NCBI GenBank assembly: GCA_937889015.1
Contig: CALARR010000293.1
Span: 1 to 16,662, forward strand
Reading direction: 5' to 3'
Length of the DNA: 16,662 nt
DNA from: an uncultured Planctomycetales bacterium
GTDB taxonomy: Bacteria > Planctomycetota > Planctomycetia > Pirellulales > Thermoguttaceae
A model generated the notes under the pieces. It was not told the DNA's origin, did not search any database, and was given only the letters and a program-made list of their open reading frames with translations. Below, one piece after another: positions 12,730 to 16,662 of the stretch. The translations under genes were made by a program, and so were the position numbers. Each line of letters begins with the position of its first letter. The stretch's first letter is position 1.

Positions 12730-13728
12730 ATGCGTAAGCCACTGATCATTACCGTCCTGCTTCTGGGCGCGATCGCGACCGTGTTGATTGCGCCGCTGGT
12801 GGGCATGGAATTCATCGGACCGTCGGCGCTGCTGGGGCACGGAGACGACCCGGTCAAGCTCGATATCCTGTGGAAGATCCGCATTCCGCGCGTGGCCCTG
12901 GCCGTGCTGGCGGGCGTGGGGCTGGCGGCCAGCGGCATGACGTTTCAGGCCATGTTCCGCAACCCCTTGGCCGAGCCCTTTACGCTGGGCGTATCGAGCG
13001 GCGCGTCGCTGGGCGCGGCCCTGTGCATCCTCATGGGCTGGGACTTCAGTTTCTGGCTGTTTCGGGGCGTGACGGTCTTTGCCTTCGGCGGCACCCTGCT
13101 GGCCATCTTCCTGGTGTATGGGTTGACGCGTCTGCGCGCGGGTTTTTCGGTGGCCACGATGCTTCTGGCCGGCGTGGCCGTGAGTTTCTTCTTCTCCAGC
13201 CTGATCCTGGTGTTGCAGTACTTCAGCGATTTTCTGCAGACGTTTCGCATGCTCCGCTGGGTGATGGGCGGACTGGACGCGGTGGTCGGTTACCGGGAGG
13301 TATTCGGCGTCGTGCCCTTCGTGCTGGGCGGATGCCTGATCGTCTATGCCCTGGCCCACGAGTTGAACCTTCTGACCACGGGCGAGGAATTGGCCACCAG
13401 CCGGGGCATGGCCGTGCAGAGCACGAAGGCTCTGCTGTTCCTGGTGACCTCGCTGATGGTCGGAGCGATTGTGGCCGCGTGCGGGCCGATCGGCTTCGTG
13501 GGGTTGATGGTCCCGCACATCTGCCGATTGCTGATCGGGCCGGACCACCGTTGGCTGGCGCCGGCCACGCTGTTGTTCGGCGGGATTTTTCTGGCCTGGT
13601 GCGATACCTTGGCGCGAACCATGCTGGCCCCGACCGAGCTGCCCGTGGGGATCATCACGTCCTTGTTGGGCGGGCCGTTCTTTCTGTGGCTGCTGGTGGT
13701 TCGGCCGCCGGAGTTCGACGGTGAATGA
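12730..13728 (+). CDS. ABC importer permease, BtuC/FecCD family (332 aa)
   Basis: This is the inner-membrane translocation subunit working with the ATPase and binding protein encoded upstream. A first membrane helix (PLIITVLLLGAIATVLIAPLVG) is followed by the family signature RIPR (51-54) and FRNPLAEPFTLGVSSGASLG (76-95). Further hydrophobic helices follow, and the ATPase-contacting segment CGPIGFVGLMVPHICRL lies near residues 250-266. Length and helix content match the roughly ten-helix BtuC fold. ATG 12730 is chosen over an adjacent TTG 12727; GAGG about 7 bases upstream supports it. The gene is convergent with the next one: its stop is 14 bases from the stop of the minus-strand ceramidase-like gene. 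CGGTGA (13719-13724) and TCACCG (13743-13748) could form a weak shared terminator stem. Confidence 0.93.
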   Translation: MRKPLIITVLLLGAIATVLIAPLVGMEFIGPSALLGHGDDPVKLDILWKIRIPRVALAVLAGVGLAASGMTFQAMFRNPLAEPFTLGVSSGASLGAALCILMGWDFSFWLFRGVTVFAFGGTLLAIFLVYGLTRLRAGFSVATMLLAGVAVSFFFSSLILVLQYFSDFLQTFRMLRWVMGGLDAVVGYREVFGVVPFVLGGCLIVYALAHELNLLTTGEELATSRGMAVQSTKALLFLVTSLMVGAIVAACGPIGFVGLMVPHICRLLIGPDHRWLAPATLLFGGIFLAWCDTLARTMLAPTELPVGIITSLLGGPFFLWLLVVRPPEFDGE

Positions 13729-13742
13729 GGTGCGGCAGGGGC

Positions 13743-15212
13743 TCACCGGCCGGGTTGCGCGGCGCATTGAGCCATCTCGCGCATGGCGTCGCAAACCACC
13801 TGCTCGGCCTTTTCGGAGAACCAGCCGATGGGGCCGGAGGGGAATCCCAACGCCTCATAGCCCCCTTCCTTAACGATCCGCGCTGAAGGCAGATAGCCGA
13901 AGACCTGATTGGAGTAGCCGGCGACCCACACCGGCCCGGCGTTCAGGGCCCGGGGCACGCTGCGCGCATAGTCGCAGACGACCTCGCCGGAGATGGCGGC
14001 CAAGGTGAGGTCGTTTCCGAATCGCCACAAGGCCAGCGGGGCGCGGTAGGACGAGGGCAAGGGTTCGCCGGCGGCCAGGGCGGCGAGCATACGCTTGGCA
14101 CAGTGCGACTGCCAGAAGGGGCCCTTGGCCAGTTCCTTCAACCGATCTTCGGGCGGAGGCGATTGCAGCGGCAGATCGACCCAGGTCATGGCCGCGTGAA
14201 AGGGTCCGCACACGGGGCGCAGGGAGCCGGCCAGCAGGCGGCAGACCTCGGCGCCTAATTGCTCGCCGTGGCGGCGGACCCATTGCTCCTGGTCGGTGGT
14301 AGCGCGCGGGTCGGGATTGGCGTCGGCGCCACAACCGGCCATGAACAGCGATTGCACGCCGGGCAGGCGCTGCTGGATGGCTTGGCGCGCGTAGGAGGGG
14401 TAGTCGCCCGAGAGCTTGTTGCTGTCGCCCCCCAGGGTCACGGCGTGGCAGGCGCAGCCGAAGAGCACGGCGCGCGGTTTGCCGTCGGGCGAGTCGACGC
14501 GGAGCACGGGCACGGAGCGATCGGCGGGTTGGTCGGGGCTGGGGCCCATTTTCTGATAGCGCCCCTGGGCATCGAAGACGCGGCGGCTCTTGACAAAGCT
14601 CACCTCGCCCACGCCGTAGGCCAGCCGTGCCGGTTTCAGATCGGCCAGGGCGGCAGCTGCCACGGCCGCCAGGTTGTTCGCCAGGGATTCGGTATAGGCC
14701 ATGGTCCGCTGCCGGTCTTCAGCGGAGATCGGGTATCGGTTGATGTCGGACTCGCCCAGCATGGGGCCGGAATGCGTATGGGACCAGTTCAGAAGGACTT
14801 GTCGCCGGGCCAGGCCCGTCTTCTTCGTGATCCGCTCCGTGAGAAGCCGCTCTTCCGCCTCGCGGAGCACGCACAGGTCGGCCGTGACGAGCACGGCCTT
14901 TTCGCCAGCGGCATCGGCGACGGCCAGGGCCTGGGCGTAGATGTGGTCGAGAATCGCGTCGAAGGGCTGGCGGCGTTTGGGGGTGGCGTAGCCATAGAGC
15001 CAGACCGGTTCTTGGGGGGTGATATCGACGCTAGCCAGGCCAACCTGCAGGGCGGGCGCGTTGCCGGCCTTCGGCTTGCCCTGTTCGGCCGTGGCCTCAC
15101 GATCGGCTCCGCGGGCCGGCGGCCCGGATATGGCAGCGGCGAACAGCGCGAGGCCGATGGCGCACAGAACGATCTTCCTGCGGACGGAGAACCGGTTGCG
15201 GTTGCCAGACAT
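13743..15212 (-). CDS. Secreted neutral/alkaline ceramidase-like hydrolase (489 aa)
   Basis: Family of neutral/alkaline non-lysosomal ceramidase N-terminal-domain proteins, common in planctomycetes and mostly without known substrates. An N-terminal signal peptide (basic NRNRFSVRRK, hydrophobic IVLCAIGLALFAAAISG, likely cleavage near ARGA 33-36) indicates export. Hallmarks: VGLASVDITP (57-66), a probable zinc site WSHTHSGP with His 145 and 147, CHAVTLGGD with His 256, LSGDYPSYAR (267-276), SGE with Glu 410, and YSNQVFGYLPS (433-443). The segment aligned with the G-D-x-S-P-N nucleophile motif of true ceramidases reads GCGADANPDP (293-302), so the catalytic Ser appears to be absent. The C-terminal immunoglobulin-like domain of ceramidases is also lacking. 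ATG 15212 is preferred: the open frame continues upstream to 15641, but that part has no export signal or family similarity and overlaps the 87-bp repeat. GGGAG lies about 11 bases upstream of this ATG. Confidence 0.85.
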   Translation of the reverse strand: MSGNRNRFSVRRKIVLCAIGLALFAAAISGPPARGADREATAEQGKPKAGNAPALQVGLASVDITPQEPVWLYGYATPKRRQPFDAILDHIYAQALAVADAAGEKAVLVTADLCVLREAEERLLTERITKKTGLARRQVLLNWSHTHSGPMLGESDINRYPISAEDRQRTMAYTESLANNLAAVAAAALADLKPARLAYGVGEVSFVKSRRVFDAQGRYQKMGPSPDQPADRSVPVLRVDSPDGKPRAVLFGCACHAVTLGGDSNKLSGDYPSYARQAIQQRLPGVQSLFMAGCGADANPDPRATTDQEQWVRRHGEQLGAEVCRLLAGSLRPVCGPFHAAMTWVDLPLQSPPPEDRLKELAKGPFWQSHCAKRMLAALAAGEPLPSSYRAPLALWRFGNDLTLAAISGEVVCDYARSVPRALNAGPVWVAGYSNQVFGYLPSARIVKEGGYEALGFPSGPIGWFSEKAEQVVCDAMREMAQCAAQPGR

Positions 15213-15259
15213 AGCCAGAGATCTCCCACAAGCACGGGTGTGAGGAGCATTGCGATAGG

Positions 15260-15346
15260 TTAGGGCCGGTCCCCAAACCTGTCGGCAGCTCAGTCCTGCT
15301 GGGCCGCCCGGCCTGGCTGGGGCGGTTATGGGATAGGTCCTTATTG
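15260..15346. repeat. 87-bp MITE-like palindromic element, copy 2
   Basis: It matches copy 1 (10392-10478) at 77 of 87 positions without gaps, in the same orientation relative to the plus strand. The long stem, CCGGTCCCCAAACC (15266-15279) with GGTTATGGGATAGG (15324-15337), keeps 11 of 14 pairs counting one G-U. The central GGCAGCTCAGTC...GCTGGGCCGCCC block is nearly unchanged. It lies 48 bases upstream of the ceramidase-like start codon. Confidence 0.72.
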
Positions 15347-15596
15347 TCGCGGATGCCGTTCCCGACTGCAATTCCGTTGGCAATCTGCCGTAAGGATGCA
15401 CGCCCGGGGGGGCGATGTCAAGGCGACGAGGACGAGGAGGCGCGGCCGCAGGCGGCCGTTGGATCGCAGAGGCACCACGTTTGGCGCGTGATCGTCGCGA
15501 CGAGCTGCGATGGCCGTAGCCGGCGGGCAGATCCTGCAGGCAGCGGACAGTAGGTCCCGCAACCAGCTCGGTCTGGCAGGAATCAACAAGCGCTTG

Positions 15597-15656
15597 GCGG
15601 TCTTTGCGGCTTGGCGAGAGGCATGTTGGGAGCTCTCGCAAAGGCGCTGAGGACGC
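15597..15656. repeat. Imperfect 60-bp palindrome
   Basis: GCGGTCTTTGCGGCTTGGCG onward (15597-15620) and CTCTCGCAAAGGCGCTGAGG onward (15633-15656) are inverted repeats agreeing at about 18 of 24 positions, with the best-matching ends (GCGAGAG/CTCTCGC) closest to the loop. It lies downstream of the small RMF-like gene (57 bases past its stop on the minus strand) and may serve as its terminator or be another dispersed palindrome. Confidence 0.45.
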
Positions 15657-15712
15657 GGAGGGGACGGGCTGACGAAGCGGCTGGGAAAGGTCACCCGCGC
15701 GTGGGCTGGGGG

Positions 15713-15877
15713 CTATACCGGGGCGTCGCTGCCGGCGTACTCGCGGAGTTGGGCGTCGAGCCAGCCGGCCGACCAGAGAACATGGGCCTCGGTGCCCTGC
15801 TGGTACGGGTTCTCCTCGGCGTCGATTGCGTCCCAGTAGGCCTCACAGCCTTCCTTGAAGGCATCGCAGTCGGTCAT
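15713..15877 (-). CDS. Small protein resembling ribosome modulation factor / CrpP-type fold (54 aa)
   Basis: The protein starts MTDCDAFKEGCEAYWDAIDA and contains EENPYQQGTE and WSAGWLDA. The pattern 'G-x2-A ... (N/C)PYQ ... W-x2-GW-x2-A' and the length match ribosome modulation factor (E. coli RMF, 55 aa, has CPYQ and WLGGWREA), which dimerises ribosomes for hibernation. The same fold also occurs in small proteins of other roles, so ribosome binding is inference. This one is acidic (many Asp/Glu), unlike the basic E. coli RMF, which argues against simple rRNA binding. ATG 15877 is chosen over in-frame upstream codons because similarity begins there; a weak GAGAG lies about 8 bases upstream. 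It is a lone gene between two palindrome-rich spacers. Confidence 0.6.
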   Translation of the reverse strand: MTDCDAFKEGCEAYWDAIDAEENPYQQGTEAHVLWSAGWLDAQLREYAGSDAPV

Positions 15878-16321
15878 CGCTGATCTCTCACTTCTGAGGG
15901 GAGACACCCACCATCCGGCACGTTGTCGGTACTGCCTGGCCCTGCCGTCATCGGTCCTCGCGGTTGACCTTCACGCGGCGCGCGATCTCAACTTGGCGCC
16001 GGTTTCGGCGGAGGCCGGCCCGATGTGCTGGTCGCCGCAGGGACCACTTGCGACACAGGACTCTAGAGTCGGACGGCGTGGCGTTTGGACTCAAGAACAA
16101 TCGGTCTGAACAAGTATATTCTTTGCGGAACCTGGCGAGTTCCGCCTCCTCGAGAAAACAAGGGCCCGATCAGGGGCGCATCGACGGTCTGAAGCGGATA
16201 GCCGACAAAATAGGCAAAGCACGAAGGCTATTTCAGCGTTTGGCCCAGGTCCCACAGGTCGCGGAACGATCTGCCGATGGATTGCTTGTTCCTGTTCCGT
16301 TGGACCGAGTCACCCGTGATC
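15878..16321. other. Spacer with no recognisable gene
   Basis: No protein family is recognisable in the short open frames here. One small perfect hairpin is visible: GCGGAAC (16125-16131) with GTTCCGC (16139-16145) around CTGGCGA, preceded by the AT-rich TATATT at 16115-16120. The upstream promoters of the two flanking, divergently oriented small genes should lie in this stretch, but no convincing -35/-10 pair is seen. Confidence 0.45.
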
Positions 16322-16570
16322 ATGCAACTTGAAGAAATACTGCAACATGTGGGCGTTACGTTTCGTAAGCTTGGGGCTGATGAGGGCAGCGAGATTACGC
16401 GTACCGTGCTACTCAAGGACCGCTACTTTGTGGGGTATCGATTTGGCTGCGGCGGCCTGCGCGCCGTCTGGTTCGCGGACAGCGGAGTGCTCAAATTCCA
16501 CGATGCCGAGGGGAAGCTGGTCCGCAAGATCCAACTCGATGGCGAAGAGTCCTTCAGGAAGGCCGCGTGA
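16322..16570 (+). CDS. Hypothetical protein (82 aa)
   Basis: I do not recognise the family. The protein begins MQLEEILQHVGVTFRKLGAD and has a beta-rich middle (TVLLKDRYFVGYRFGCGGLR, AVWFADSGVLKFHD), ending KLVRKIQLDGEESFRKAA. It is soluble, with no signal peptide or membrane segment. The alternating hydrophobic pattern suggests a small antiparallel sheet. An in-frame ATG at 16277 would add 15 residues (MDCLFLFRWTESPVI); neither start has a good ribosome binding site. ATG 16322 is preferred because the codon pattern and amphipathic helix begin there. About 90 purine-rich bases without a gene follow to the window end. Confidence 0.6.
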   Translation: MQLEEILQHVGVTFRKLGADEGSEITRTVLLKDRYFVGYRFGCGGLRAVWFADSGVLKFHDAEGKLVRKIQLDGEESFRKAA

Positions 16571-16662
16571 CGACGCGACGCGATTCGAGACAGGACTGTG
16601 CAAGAAGGAGAAAAGGGGAAGGGGCAAATCGGGGGAAAGCGAGAGGAACCACAACGGCACAA

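Larger units (their letters stand above)
15213..15712. other. Spacer between the ceramidase-like gene and the small RMF-like gene
   Basis: This contains the second copy of the 87-bp element (15260-15346), about 250 bases with no recognisable gene, and an imperfect palindrome (15597-15656). Promoters for the minus-strand ceramidase-like gene must lie here or inside the 87-bp element, whose edge is 48 bases from the start codon. Short open frames on both strands have no recognisable content. Confidence 0.5.

Noticed and set aside
14259..15263. Plus-strand open frame of 334 codons opposite the ceramidase-like gene
   Set aside because: Composition is that of a shadow frame and there is no recognisable domain, while the minus strand has clear family motifs.
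15213..15641. N-terminal extension of the ceramidase-like gene to a start at 15641
   Set aside because: The extension would hide the signal peptide, runs through the 87-bp repeat, and has no similarity to the family.
15611..15883. Plus-strand open frame of 90 codons over the RMF-like gene
   Set aside because: It is antisense to the small gene that has a recognisable motif pattern, and has no features of its own.

Overview
The window looks like high-GC chromosomal DNA of a planctomycete (Planctomycetota). No single marker proves this. The combination fits well: a giant PATR-repeat surface protein ending in a PEP-CTERM sorting signal, a secreted neutral-ceramidase-like hydrolase, a decayed REP-associated (RAYT-type) transposase, and intergenic spacers full of palindromes and 7-bp tandem arrays.

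Layout. Positions 1-174 are the 3' end of an unrecognised plus-strand gene. Positions 175-1492 hold a wrecked RAYT transposase between 30-bp inverted repeats, then a cluster of short palindromes sharing the word GTCAGGC, a 21-bp tandem duplication, and the leader of the next gene. Positions 1493-10270 are one gene for a cysteine-free, extracellular beta-strand-repeat protein of 2,925 residues. Positions 10271-10749 hold a 110-bp nested palindrome, the first copy of an 87-bp MITE-like element, and a leader hairpin. Positions 10750-13728 are a three-gene ABC importer operon of the BtuCDF/FecBCDE class: binding protein, ATPase, permease. Both spacers of this operon carry heptamer tandem arrays that begin on the stop codon of the preceding gene. 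Positions 13743-15212 (minus strand) encode the ceramidase-like protein, convergent with the permease gene and 14 bp from it. The spacer beyond its 5' end carries the second copy of the 87-bp element and another imperfect palindrome. Positions 15713-15877 (minus) encode a 54-residue protein resembling ribosome modulation factor. Positions 16322-16570 (plus) encode an unrecognised 82-residue protein.

How the parts fit. The importer genes form a clear functional unit for uptake of a chelated metal or corrinoid (substrate not determinable here; no outer-membrane receptor lies in the window). The giant protein would need an exosortase encoded elsewhere. No complete novel defence or biosynthetic system is visible. 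The least-explained signals are non-coding: the graded heptamer arrays in the importer operon, the paired 87-bp palindromic element, and the GTCAGGC hairpin cluster beside the dead transposase.
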